A DNA stretch of 64,000 nucleotides from Aeromonas australiensis. GTDB taxonomy: Bacteria; Pseudomonadota; Gammaproteobacteria; Enterobacterales; Aeromonadaceae. The notes under the pieces are model-generated. The model saw only the letters and a list, made by a program, of their open reading frames with translations, had not been told where the DNA came from and did no database searches. Both the position numbers and the translations under genes were made by a program. Positions 56,567-64,000 of this stretch are shown here, in pieces. The stretch is from contig NZ_CDDH01000069.1 of the NCBI RefSeq assembly GCF_000819725.1, positions 1-64,000 of the forward strand. The letters run 5' to 3'. The stretch's first letter is position 1; the number at the start of each line of letters is the position of its first letter.

Positions 56567-57710
56567 CTGGATTAACTTTCCTCACCGGGAGGGCACCCAC
56601 TCCCGGCAGGCCCATGCCGACCTGCCCGAGCAGGCCATCTATGAGCGCGAGCTGGGGCGCAGCGGCTTTTTCGGCCCCGCCACCCACATGCACCACAAGC
56701 ATGCCCCCACCGACTGGAGCAGTTGGGAGGGGCCGCTGCGGCCACGGCTGTTTGACCTCAATGCTCTGCAGGAGGAGGTGAGCTCCCTCTCCCCCTGGGT
56801 GGCCCCCGACATTCTCAGCAACCCCCACTGCCGCTATCGGATTTGGCGGCTCTCCGAGGCGATGCCGTTTCTGGTGCGCAATGCCGACGGCGATGAGCTG
56901 CTCTTTATCCACGAGGGGAGCGGCGAGTTCTTCTGCGACTACGGCCACCTGAGCCTGCGGGACGGCGACTATGTAGTGATCCCCCGCGGCACCATGTGGC
57001 GCATCGAACCCAGCGCGCCCATGTTCATCCTGATGATCGAGGCGACCAATGACAGTTACCAGCTGCCGGACAAGGGGCTGGTGGGTAATCACGCCATCTT
57101 CGACCCGGCGGCGCTCGATGTGCCCGCCATCAACGAGCGCTTTTTGGCCCAGCAGGATGAGAACCCCTGGTCGCTGCAGGTGAAGCGCCACGATCAGGTG
57201 TCAGTCATCACCTGGCCCTTCAACCCGCTGGACGCACAAGGGTGGCATGGTGACTTGTGTGTGGTGCGCCTCAACTGGCGGGATATCCGCCCGCTGATGA
57301 GCCACCGCTACCATCTGCCGCCGTCGGCCCATTCGACCTTTGTGGCGAGCCGCTTTGTCATCTGCACCTTTGTGCCGCGCCCCATCGAAAGCGATCCCGG
57401 CGCCCTCAAGGTGCCCTTCTATCACAGCAATGACGATTACGACGAAGTGCTCTTTTACCACGCCGGGGACTTCTTTAGCCGGGACAATATCGAGCGGGGC
57501 ATGGTCACCTTCCATCCCGCCGGTTTCACCCACGGCCCCCATCCCAAGGCGTTTGCGGCGGGGCAGGCCTATGCCAAGAAGTTCACCGACGAGGTGGCCG
57601 TGATGCTAGACACCCGCGATGCACTGAACGTCGGCAGCCTGTGCGAAGGGATCGAGAACACCCGCTATGTCTCCAGCTGGCAGCGCCCGGACGCGGCTGC
57701 CGGCAAATAA
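56559..57710 (+). CDS. hmgA: Homogentisate 1,2-dioxygenase
   Basis: A 383-residue cupin-type Fe(II) dioxygenase that opens the ring of homogentisate to maleylacetoacetate. It is the shorter Vibrio/Shewanella type (MRNWINFPHREGTHSRQAH). The cupin part has FIHEGSGEFFCDYG and DYVVIPRGTMWRI; the C-terminal HPAGFTHGPHP carries iron-binding His residues. AGAGGGAG precedes ATG 56559, within the end of hppD. Loss of hmgA in bacteria gives brown pyomelanin. Confidence 0.93.
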   Translation: MRNWINFPHREGTHSRQAHADLPEQAIYERELGRSGFFGPATHMHHKHAPTDWSSWEGPLRPRLFDLNALQEEVSSLSPWVAPDILSNPHCRYRIWRLSEAMPFLVRNADGDELLFIHEGSGEFFCDYGHLSLRDGDYVVIPRGTMWRIEPSAPMFILMIEATNDSYQLPDKGLVGNHAIFDPAALDVPAINERFLAQQDENPWSLQVKRHDQVSVITWPFNPLDAQGWHGDLCVVRLNWRDIRPLMSHRYHLPPSAHSTFVASRFVICTFVPRPIESDPGALKVPFYHSNDDYDEVLFYHAGDFFSRDNIERGMVTFHPAGFTHGPHPKAFAAGQAYAKKFTDEVAVMLDTRDALNVGSLCEGIENTRYVSSWQRPDAAAGK

Positions 57711-57720
57711 GGAATCGCTT

Positions 57721-58716
57721 ATGAAATTGGCAACATTGAACAATGGCAAGCGCGATGGCGCTTTGGTGGTAGTGAGCCGGGATCTGGCCCGGGCTGTACG
57801 GGTGAGCGAGATTGCTCCCACCCTGCAGGCCGCCCTCGACGAGTGGGCCGAGGTAGCCCCCAGGCTGGAGGCTATCTATCAGCAGCTTAACGAGGGGCGC
57901 GTGACCGAGGCGTTCCCCTTTGACGAAGCGTCTTGCCTCTCTCCCTTGCCACGTGCCTACCAGTGGGCCGATGGCAGCGCCTACGTCAACCATGTGGAGT
58001 TGGTGCGCAAGGCGCGCGGCGCCGAGATGCCGGAGAGCTTCTGGCACGATCCCCTGATCTATCAGGGGGGCTCTGACAGCTTTCTTGCCCCCCGTGGGCC
58101 GATTGTGATGGGCTCGGAAGAGTGGGGGATCGATTTCGAGTCAGAAATCGCCATCATCACCGACGACGTGCCGATGGGGGTGAGTGCGCAGGGGGCCGCC
58201 AGCCACGTCAAGCTGCTGATGCTGGTCAACGATGTGAGCCTGCGCAACCTCATTCCGGGAGAGCTGGCCAAGGGCTTTGGCTTCTTCCAGTCCAAACCGT
58301 CCAGCGCCTTCTCGCCGGTGGCCATCACCCCGGATGAGCTCGGGGATGACTGGCGCGATGGCAAGGTGCTGCTGCCCCTGCGTACCCACCTAAACGGCGC
58401 CCTGTTTGGCGCACCGGATGCCGGGGTGGACATGACCTTCAACTTCTTCGAGCTGATTGCCCACGCCGCCAAGACCAGACCACTTGGAGCGGGTTGCATC
58501 ATCGGCTCCGGCACCGTTTCCAACTACGATCGCAGCGCCGGTTCATCCTGCATCGCCGAGCGCCGCATGCTGGAAATTCTTGATTGTGATCAAGCTATAA
58601 CCCCCTATTTGCAGTTTGGTGATAGAGTGGCGATCGCGATGGAAGATCGCGCTGGCCAAAACCTGTTTGGCACCATTGAGCAGTTAGTGGTGCAGGGAGG
58701 AGCCCAGAGAGAGTAA
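57721..58716 (+). CDS. fahA: Fumarylacetoacetate hydrolase family protein
   Basis: A 331-residue hydrolase splitting fumarylacetoacetate to fumarate and acetoacetate. FAH core with DFESEIAIITDDVPMG (metal-binding acids), MLVNDVSLRNLIPGELAKGFGFFQSKPSSAFSPVAITPDELG and GSGTVSNYD. ATG 57721 with AAGGAAT before it. It lies 10 bp after hmgA. Confidence 0.93.
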   Translation: MKLATLNNGKRDGALVVVSRDLARAVRVSEIAPTLQAALDEWAEVAPRLEAIYQQLNEGRVTEAFPFDEASCLSPLPRAYQWADGSAYVNHVELVRKARGAEMPESFWHDPLIYQGGSDSFLAPRGPIVMGSEEWGIDFESEIAIITDDVPMGVSAQGAASHVKLLMLVNDVSLRNLIPGELAKGFGFFQSKPSSAFSPVAITPDELGDDWRDGKVLLPLRTHLNGALFGAPDAGVDMTFNFFELIAHAAKTRPLGAGCIIGSGTVSNYDRSAGSSCIAERRMLEILDCDQAITPYLQFGDRVAIAMEDRAGQNLFGTIEQLVVQGGAQRE

Positions 58717-58720
58717 TGAT

Positions 58721-58763
58721 CCCCGAGAATCGGGGGCCGAGAGGGGGTCATGCCCCTTCTCGG
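58721..58763 (+). repeat. Two hairpins between fahA and maiA
   Basis: CCCCGA-GAA-TCGGGG (58721-58735), and CCGAGA...GGGG/CCCC...TCTCGG (58737-58763). No T-run. They could tune expression or stability within the operon. Confidence 0.5.
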
Positions 58764-58784
58764 CTGACAACAAAAGGACGAAGT

Positions 58785-59420
58785 ATGTTGCAGTTGTTTG
58801 GCTATTGGCGTTCATCGGCAAGTTTTCGGGTGCGGATCGTGTTGCAGCTCAAGGGGCTCGCCTACGAGCAGCATCCCATCAATTTGCGGCAAGGCGAGCA
58901 GAGCGAGAGGGCCTATCGCCGGATCAACCCGCAAGGACTGGTGCCGTTTCTGGTGGATGGCGATGTGCAGATCGGTCAGTCGGTCGCCATCATGGAGTAC
59001 CTTGACGAGACCTATCCCGCCTACTCTCTGATGCCCTCTTCCCCCGACGCGCGGGCCCGGGTGCGCCAGATCGTCAACATGATCGCCTGTGATATCCACC
59101 CACTCAACAATCTGCGGGTACTCAACTATCTGGAAGAGCACTTCAGGGCCAATAACGAGCAGGAGGCAAGCTGGTATCGCCACTGGATTGACGAGACCTT
59201 CACTGCCCTCGAACAGCTGTTGATGACCACCGCTGGTGTCTACTGCGTTGGCAATGAAGTGACCCTGGCTGACTGCATGCTGGTGCCCCAGGTCTACAAC
59301 GCCCGCCGCTACGACATGACCCTGGACGATTACCCCACTATTCGTCGCATCGTCGCCAACTGCGAACAGTTGCAAGCCTTTATCAAAGCCGCCCCCGCCA
59401 ACCAGCCGGACGCGCAGTGA
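58785..59420 (+). CDS. maiA: Maleylacetoacetate isomerase (zeta-class GST)
   Basis: A 211-residue glutathione-dependent isomerase converting maleylacetoacetate to fumarylacetoacetate. The zeta GST signature SSASFRVRIVLQLKG (active Ser residues) is at 10-24, followed by NPQGLVPFLVDGD and QSVAIMEYLDE. ATG 58785 follows AAAGGACG. It completes the four-gene route from 4-hydroxyphenylpyruvate. Confidence 0.95.
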   Translation: MLQLFGYWRSSASFRVRIVLQLKGLAYEQHPINLRQGEQSERAYRRINPQGLVPFLVDGDVQIGQSVAIMEYLDETYPAYSLMPSSPDARARVRQIVNMIACDIHPLNNLRVLNYLEEHFRANNEQEASWYRHWIDETFTALEQLLMTTAGVYCVGNEVTLADCMLVPQVYNARRYDMTLDDYPTIRRIVANCEQLQAFIKAAPANQPDAQ

Positions 59421-59437
59421 CCTACTGACTTGAATCG

Positions 59438-59463
59438 CGGGATGGCATCAACACGCCATCCCG
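59438..59463. terminator. Hairpin after maiA
   Basis: Nine-bp perfect stem CGGGATGGC (59438-59446) and GCCATCCCG (59455-59463). No T-run follows, so termination is uncertain. Confidence 0.45.
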
Positions 59464-59645
59464 TGCACTCCGTTAAAAAGTGCGACTTCGTACTCTCCAT
59501 CAACCTTGTCCTCTTCTTGTCGGCGACCAGCTTGCGGATCGCCAGTGATACCAACATCGATGACGCCATGATGGTGGCCGTAGCCTTGACCGCTCAGCTG
59601 GCGAGCCGGATGAGTGCGACATGAGAGTCAAAAATGGAGGTCAAA

Positions 59646-59673
59646 CCACAAGGCCGTCACGGCGGCCTTGTGG
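59646..59673 (-). terminator. Probable terminator of the sulfatase gene
   Basis: Eleven-bp stem CCACAAGGCCG (59646-59656) and CGGCCTTGTGG (59663-59673), just past the stop on the minus strand. The U-tract is weak (TTTGA). Confidence 0.6.
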
Positions 59674-59680
59674 GTGAGGT

Positions 59681-61936
59681 TCAGGGCAGGGCATCGGGCC
59701 GGAAGCTGGCGCGGATCTGCGGCACCAGGTGGGCAGGATCGAACCCTTTCTCCTCGCCCAGCACCGGATGGAGCAGGGGTTTCTCTTCGATGGGGGTGAT
59801 ATCCCCCGCCAGCAGCTGGCGGGTGGCCTGACCCATCTGGTAGAGCTGGCGCACCGGCGCAAACTGGGCCGCCAGATTGAGGGGATCATCTGCGCGGGTG
59901 AAGGCCATCATGGGGATCTGGTAGGTGGCATCGCGTGCCGGCTTGTCACCGTGAATCCCCTTGCCGGCGGACATCAAAAACGGCTGGTGATCGCCAAAGG
60001 CCACCACCAGATAGCGCTTGCCCGACTGGTCGAGGCTCTTGAGCAGCCGCTCCAGTGAGGCCATGGCATCCACCACCCCGGTGTAATAGGTGTTGAGCAG
60101 CTGGGTGTCACTCTCGCTCTGGTTCGGGCAGGCGCCGCTGCGCTCCTGCCCCTGATAGCGGGGGCCATCGAAGGGGCCGTGCCCCTGCATGGTGACCGCA
60201 TAGGCAAAGAGCGGTTTGTCATCCTGCTCGCTGCGCTTGAGCAGGTGGTCGATGAGGGCATCATCGGAGATATAGCGCCCCTTGTGCTCAAGGGCGGTGA
60301 AGCGTGTGTCGAACCAGCGCTCCTCATAGCCGAGTGCCGGGATCGCCTTGGCGCGGCCCCAGAATTTTTCCACATAGGGGTGGGCGAACAGGGTCTGGTA
60401 GCCACTCTGTCTGGCGCTCTGGGCCAGCCCCGGCACCTGCTGCGAGAGGTAGTAGTAGGGCACCACGCCCTGCTTGAGCAAGCCCACCGGCAGGCCGGTG
60501 TTCATCTCGAACTCCGCCAGCACCGTCATGCCGCCGGTGGTGGGGGAGTGGATGGTCTTTTGCCACTGCTGCACGCTGGCGGGCAGGGAGAGGGTGGGGG
60601 CCGGAGCGCAGATCCGCCCCTTCCAGTCGAGCATCAGCGACTCATATTGCAGCACGATCACCAGATCCCAGCGCGGCGCTATGCCCTGGGGCGGATAACT
60701 CAGCTGCGGGGTCAGCTCGTTGATCTGCAAGGGGTAGCGAAACACGCTGCCGCTTTGCAGCATCTCGTCCACCAGATTGAACAGATAGAGGCCGGGGCCG
60801 GAGCGGATGATGTCCCTGTGGTAGTTGACCGCGCGATCCACGTAGCGAATGTTGGCCCCCAGCAGCTTGTTGCCGGTCTGGGTGGCAAAGACGCACAGGG
60901 CAAAGAAGGCGACGGTGGCGGCGGCAGTGCGCAACACCCAGCGCGACAGGGCAAAGCGCCAGCAGAGAAACAGTGCCAGCAACACGGTGAAGATGGGCAG
61001 GATGGGGTGCTGATCGAGCAGGATCCGCAGCAGCGCCAGCAGGTTGCCAAAATCGTCCCCGCCGAGCGGCACGCCGTAGATGGCGATCTTCATAAAGTTG
61101 GCGAGCAGGCCGATGCCCGAAAGCGCGGTGAATACCAGCCCCATATAGAGGTTGAAGCCCGCCAGCGCGCAGAGGCTCCAGCCCAGCACCATGCTGCCCC
61201 AGGCCAGATAGTAGTGCTCCGGCCGAAAGCCTGACCAGAGCAGAAACTCCCCCAGTTTGAATACCACGAAGCCGTGCAGCAGCACGAAGGTGAGGTTGCC
61301 AAGCAGCAGGCTGCCGATGATCCGCCAGCGCAGGCTGCGGCGCAGTGTTGGCAACACCGTTTTGAGCACGGCAGCGCTCAGGGCCAGCACCAGGGTCAGG
61401 CTGACTACCAGATAGGTGAGGTTGAAGCCCTGCTCTGGCAGGGTTTGCAGGATCTGGCTGAAGTCGCCGCTCTCGGGGCGATCTGTGAGCAGCAGACCGA
61501 TGCGCAGCTGATAACGGCTGGACAGCGCATCGTCCGGGGCGCGCAGGGTGCTGTTGAGATCCAGAGTACAGCGGTTATTGCGGCACACCTGACGCTTATC
61601 CACCGCCTGACTGAGCTGGTCAATCCGCTCTCCCTTGTCGTTGAGCAGCTCCACCCGCACCTTGTCCCCCGCTTGCAACGGCCCCCGCAACTGCCACTGG
61701 CTGCGCACCACCAGATAGAGACCCCGGTTATCGCTTTTATAGAGCAGGGCGTGGTGGGTGAGGGTCGCCAATGGGTTATCGGCAGGACCCAGGATCAGGG
61801 GATCGCCACGGCCCAGCCAACTGCCCGGTTTGAGCAGGGGTAGCAGCAGGGTCAGCAGCAGCAATCCGCCCAGCAGGGCAAGCAGCAGGGAGGGCAGACC
61901 CAGAACGCGGGCGCGGCCTGAGGAGGGGCGATTCAT
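59681..61936 (-). CDS. Large sulfatase-family (LtaS/phosphotransferase-like) membrane enzyme
   Basis: A 751-residue protein. One N-terminal membrane anchor (residues 12-35), a periplasmic beta-rich part to about 165, five or six membrane segments at about 175-345, and a C-terminal periplasmic alkaline-phosphatase-fold domain. In that domain VLQYES holds the metal-binding Glu, SPTTGGMTVLAEFEMNTGLP holds the likely catalytic Thr, and AFGDHQPF the metal-binding Asp and His. This is the layout of LtaS and OpgB-type phosphoglycerol transferases plus an extra N-terminal domain. Substrate not known. It is monocistronic. Confidence 0.8.
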   Translation of the reverse strand: MNRPSSGRARVLGLPSLLLALLGGLLLLTLLLPLLKPGSWLGRGDPLILGPADNPLATLTHHALLYKSDNRGLYLVVRSQWQLRGPLQAGDKVRVELLNDKGERIDQLSQAVDKRQVCRNNRCTLDLNSTLRAPDDALSSRYQLRIGLLLTDRPESGDFSQILQTLPEQGFNLTYLVVSLTLVLALSAAVLKTVLPTLRRSLRWRIIGSLLLGNLTFVLLHGFVVFKLGEFLLWSGFRPEHYYLAWGSMVLGWSLCALAGFNLYMGLVFTALSGIGLLANFMKIAIYGVPLGGDDFGNLLALLRILLDQHPILPIFTVLLALFLCWRFALSRWVLRTAAATVAFFALCVFATQTGNKLLGANIRYVDRAVNYHRDIIRSGPGLYLFNLVDEMLQSGSVFRYPLQINELTPQLSYPPQGIAPRWDLVIVLQYESLMLDWKGRICAPAPTLSLPASVQQWQKTIHSPTTGGMTVLAEFEMNTGLPVGLLKQGVVPYYYLSQQVPGLAQSARQSGYQTLFAHPYVEKFWGRAKAIPALGYEERWFDTRFTALEHKGRYISDDALIDHLLKRSEQDDKPLFAYAVTMQGHGPFDGPRYQGQERSGACPNQSESDTQLLNTYYTGVVDAMASLERLLKSLDQSGKRYLVVAFGDHQPFLMSAGKGIHGDKPARDATYQIPMMAFTRADDPLNLAAQFAPVRQLYQMGQATRQLLAGDITPIEEKPLLHPVLGEEKGFDPAHLVPQIRASFRPDALP

Positions 61937-62190
61937 ATAAGCTCATCCTTTGAGCGAGTGAGGGAGAGGTCGTGCATCCCCTAGCGTGTGCCCCGATGGT
62001 GCGGGCCCTGTTTCAGCTTGTCAATTTAATGACCGGTTAATGAATATTTGGTTACCGCTCAACCTTGCAAATTGTGATCCCGATCGAGGGGTTGTTCAGA
62101 ATATGTGATGAAAGCGTCATCATGGTGTTTTACCACTGGCCTGGGAGGGATCTGCTGTTTAGTCTCTCGATAGCGACTGGAGGTACATGT

Positions 62191-63276
62191 ATGAATCCCA
62201 AAGTGATGGCGCGTCAGGCCAGATTGCTGCGCATGCTGGAGAGCAAGGAGGAGATCCGGATCGGACGCGAGCGCGATTGCCCGCTGCCGCTGGCCCAGCT
62301 ACTCAAACTGAAGGATAGCCATCCAGCTGTGGTCAAGGTCTATCGCCACGGTCTCACCGCCGATGTGTTTCACCTCAAGGTGGAGGGGCATCACTGGTGC
62401 CTCAAGCGGCGGCGTCAGGATCCGCTGGTAGCCAACCTCGATGGCAAGACCGCCTTTCTGACCGAGCTGGAGCGGCGGCGTGAAATCGAGGCGCTGCGCG
62501 AGCTGCATCCTACCATCCTCTCCCACGTGGTCTGCACCAGCTTTGGCTCGGCGCGGGCCGGGGTGCTGGTCTCCCCCTGGTTGCGGGGCGTGCCGGTCCA
62601 TCAGCTTAACGAATGCAATCTGGCCCAGATGCTGGAGGTGCAGAGCGAGCTGGCCCGCTGGGGCTGGTTTGACTGGGACCCGAGCCCGGGCAACCTGCTC
62701 GATGACGGCGAGCAGATCTGCGTGTTCGACTTTGGCTATATGTGGACCTTCGATCCCCGCTTTGAATACAACTCCAACGGTCTGGTCGACCCGCAGTTCC
62801 ATGTACCGGAGCGGCTGGAGACCCGCACTCTCTCCGGACTCTGGCTCGATGAGGCCGATCCTTTGCCGCAATTTCGCTACTGGCGCGAGCTTTGTCTGAA
62901 ATGGGTGAAACGGGAGATCCACCACCTGATCCGTGAAGGAGCCAGCGCGCCCGTGCTGGCCCGCCTGCACGCCCTGCAAGGGGAGTGGAGCGCCGCACTG
63001 GCGAGCGATGAGGCGCTGATCGCCAACTGGTGGCGGGATATGTATCGCAGCCACCGGCTCGATGTGGCCGATGATCTGAGCGGCCAGAGCTGCGGCCCGC
63101 TCACCCTGCGTCGCCTCGACTGGCTGATGCAGGCGGTGACGGATCACTATCCGCTGCTGGTGGACAATCTCTCGCCCCAGGAGACTGAGCTGGGGCAGAC
63201 CGGGCTGCTGGCCCGCTTGCAGCAGTTGCGCCGGGAAGCCGTGGCCTGTCAGTTGCCAGCCACCAGCCTTGCCTGA
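62191..63276 (+). CDS. Kinase-like protein of unknown function
   Basis: A 361-residue protein with a protein-kinase/aminoglycoside-phosphotransferase-like core. Candidate ATP lysine K72 (HWCLKRRR), catalytic loop DWDPSPGN (D163, N168) and the metal motif DFG (D180). It lacks a glycine-rich loop of the usual form. The C-terminal 170 residues are helical and unrecognised. GGAGG precedes ATG 62191. It is alone between a divergent sulfatase gene and convergent lysC. The substrate (protein, sugar or lipid A-like, as for Kdo or heptose kinases) cannot be told. Confidence 0.72.
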   Translation: MNPKVMARQARLLRMLESKEEIRIGRERDCPLPLAQLLKLKDSHPAVVKVYRHGLTADVFHLKVEGHHWCLKRRRQDPLVANLDGKTAFLTELERRREIEALRELHPTILSHVVCTSFGSARAGVLVSPWLRGVPVHQLNECNLAQMLEVQSELARWGWFDWDPSPGNLLDDGEQICVFDFGYMWTFDPRFEYNSNGLVDPQFHVPERLETRTLSGLWLDEADPLPQFRYWRELCLKWVKREIHHLIREGASAPVLARLHALQGEWSAALASDEALIANWWRDMYRSHRLDVADDLSGQSCGPLTLRRLDWLMQAVTDHYPLLVDNLSPQETELGQTGLLARLQQLRREAVACQLPATSLA

Positions 63277-63302
63277 GCCAATACCTTTGCGGAGTACAAA
63301 TG

Positions 63303-63330
63303 AACAGGGCGCCTTGTAGGCGCCCTGTTG
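63303..63330. terminator. Terminator between the kinase-like gene and lysC
   Basis: Eleven-bp stem AACAGGGCGCC (63303-63313) and GGCGCCCTGTT (63319-63329), loop TTGTA. It can serve both strands. Confidence 0.8.
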
Positions 63331-63357
63331 CGTGTTCGAAATTACCTCGGGTGAGGA

Positions 63358-64000
63358 TCAGTCCAGCAGCTCCTGATGGAGGCGGTTGACGATATTGCCC
63401 GCCTCGCTCTCCTTGACCAGAAAGCAGAGGTTGTGGGCGCTGGCGCCGTAGCAGATCATCCGTATGTTGTGCTCGCGCAGGGCGTCAAAGACCTGACTGC
63501 CCACCCCGTTCACTTCGCTCATCCGGTTGCCGATAAGCGCCACCAGGGCCAGACCGGTTTCCACTTCCACCTTGCACAGTTGCCCCAGCTCGGCCAGTAC
63601 CTTGTCGCTCAGGATCGGCTCGCCGTTGCTCTGGCTGCCGGTGTGATCCAGGGTCAATGACACGCTCACCTCCGAGGTGGTGATGAGGTCGACCGAGATG
63701 CGGTGACGGGCCAGAATGCCGAACACTTCCGCCAGAAAGCCGTAGGCGTGGAACATATTGAGGCTGTGCAGGGTCACCAGCACCTGCTGGCGGCGCAGGG
63801 CGACGGCGCGAAACAGCGGGCTTGAATCTGTGCTGGCACGGATCCAGGTACCACCGGCGGCGGGGTCTTTGGCGGAGCCGACAAACACCGGAATATTCTG
63901 GCGCACCGCCGGTTGCAAGGTGGCTGGGTGCAGCACCTTGGCGCCGAAGGTGGCCATCTCGGCTGCTTCGACAAAGCTGATTTCGGGGATGGGTCGGGCG
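63358..64000 (-). CDS. lysC: Lysine-sensitive aspartokinase III (3' part, cut by the window)
   Basis: The C-terminal 214 residues of an aspartate kinase; the gene runs off the right edge. EAAEMATFGAKVLHPATL is the end of the kinase domain, and two ACT domains follow (LVTLHSLNMFHAYGFLAEVFGILARH and VALIGNRMSEVNGVG, then IRMICYGASAHNLCFLV), which bind lysine. The pattern is that of E. coli LysC rather than ThrA or MetL. A lysine riboswitch, if any, would be upstream beyond the window. Confidence 0.95.
   Translation of the reverse strand, partial: ARPIPEISFVEAAEMATFGAKVLHPATLQPAVRQNIPVFVGSAKDPAAGGTWIRASTDSSPLFRAVALRRQQVLVTLHSLNMFHAYGFLAEVFGILARHRISVDLITTSEVSVSLTLDHTGSQSNGEPILSDKVLAELGQLCKVEVETGLALVALIGNRMSEVNGVGSQVFDALREHNIRMICYGASAHNLCFLVKESEAGNIVNRLHQELLD

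Noticed and set aside
59430-59624. Small open frames on both strands after maiA
   Set aside because: No RBS, no recognisable family, and both strands are equally open.

Overview
The window reads as chromosomal DNA of a gammaproteobacterium, most probably an Aeromonas. The grounds are GC-rich, densely packed genes, an enterobacterial/Vibrio-like set of housekeeping genes (suhB, zapA, ssrS, ygfB, ubiH, ubiI, gcvTHP, yejK/yejL/lapC, bepA), and a kexin-like secreted serine protease followed by a 152-residue companion, the arrangement known for the Aeromonas sobria protease ASP and its chaperone ORF2. No tRNA, rRNA, transposase, integrase, prophage or CRISPR array was seen.

Layout. 1-5.4 kb: suhB, an unknown gene, a YfcG-type GST, emrD, the 6S RNA gene ssrS, zapA and ygfB. 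5.5-13.4 kb: ubiH, ubiI and the glycine cleavage genes gcvT, gcvH, gcvP. 13.5-14.2 kb: an AT-rich PIN/NYN-like nuclease gene. 14.3-23.4 kb: a large arsenic resistance locus (arsP divergent from arsR1-arsR2-arsD-arsA-arsC-phosphatase-GAPDH-arsJ-acr3-arsC) lying between two nearly identical 32-nt terminator hairpins. 23.5-33.2 kb: aroP, a small membrane protein gene, ppsR/ppsA, the protease and chaperone pair, and an orphan metQ. 33.2-36.5 kb: lapC, yejL, yejK. 36.9-42.0 kb: malEFGK. 42.1-50 kb: ppk2, an alpha/beta hydrolase, perM, a TusA-like gene, bepA, a thioredoxin lipoprotein, yfgD, a DUF2069 gene, acpH and lysO. 50.3-53.6 kb: a basic or polar amino acid ABC importer. 53.8-59.4 kb: a pseudouridine synthase, a HAD phosphatase and the tyrosine degradation operon hppD-hmgA-fahA-maiA. 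59.7-64 kb: a large sulfatase-fold membrane enzyme, a kinase-like protein and the 3' part of lysC.

How the genes fit together. The arsenic locus combines three strategies: reduction of arsenate by two unrelated reductases with arsenite export (Acr3 plus ArsA/ArsD), export of arsenate as 1-arseno-3-phosphoglycerate (GAPDH plus ArsJ), and probable organoarsenical export (ArsP). Its promoters carry clear inverted repeats placed over the -10 elements. The tyrosine catabolic operon has a good TyrR-box match upstream, and aroP, an aromatic amino acid importer, has a weaker one. The orphan metQ is preceded by three contiguous MetJ-like boxes.

The least expected observations are two scars, after malG and after the ABC binding-protein gene, where a diverged second copy of the gene's 3' end lies just past the stop codon. 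Most differences between copies are synonymous, which suggests past replacement of the gene by a homologous allele. Other points of interest are the matching hairpins around the ars locus, the PIN-like gene with a possible winged-helix tail, a 14-bp perfect inverted repeat upstream of malE, and a terminator-like hairpin in the ppsA leader.
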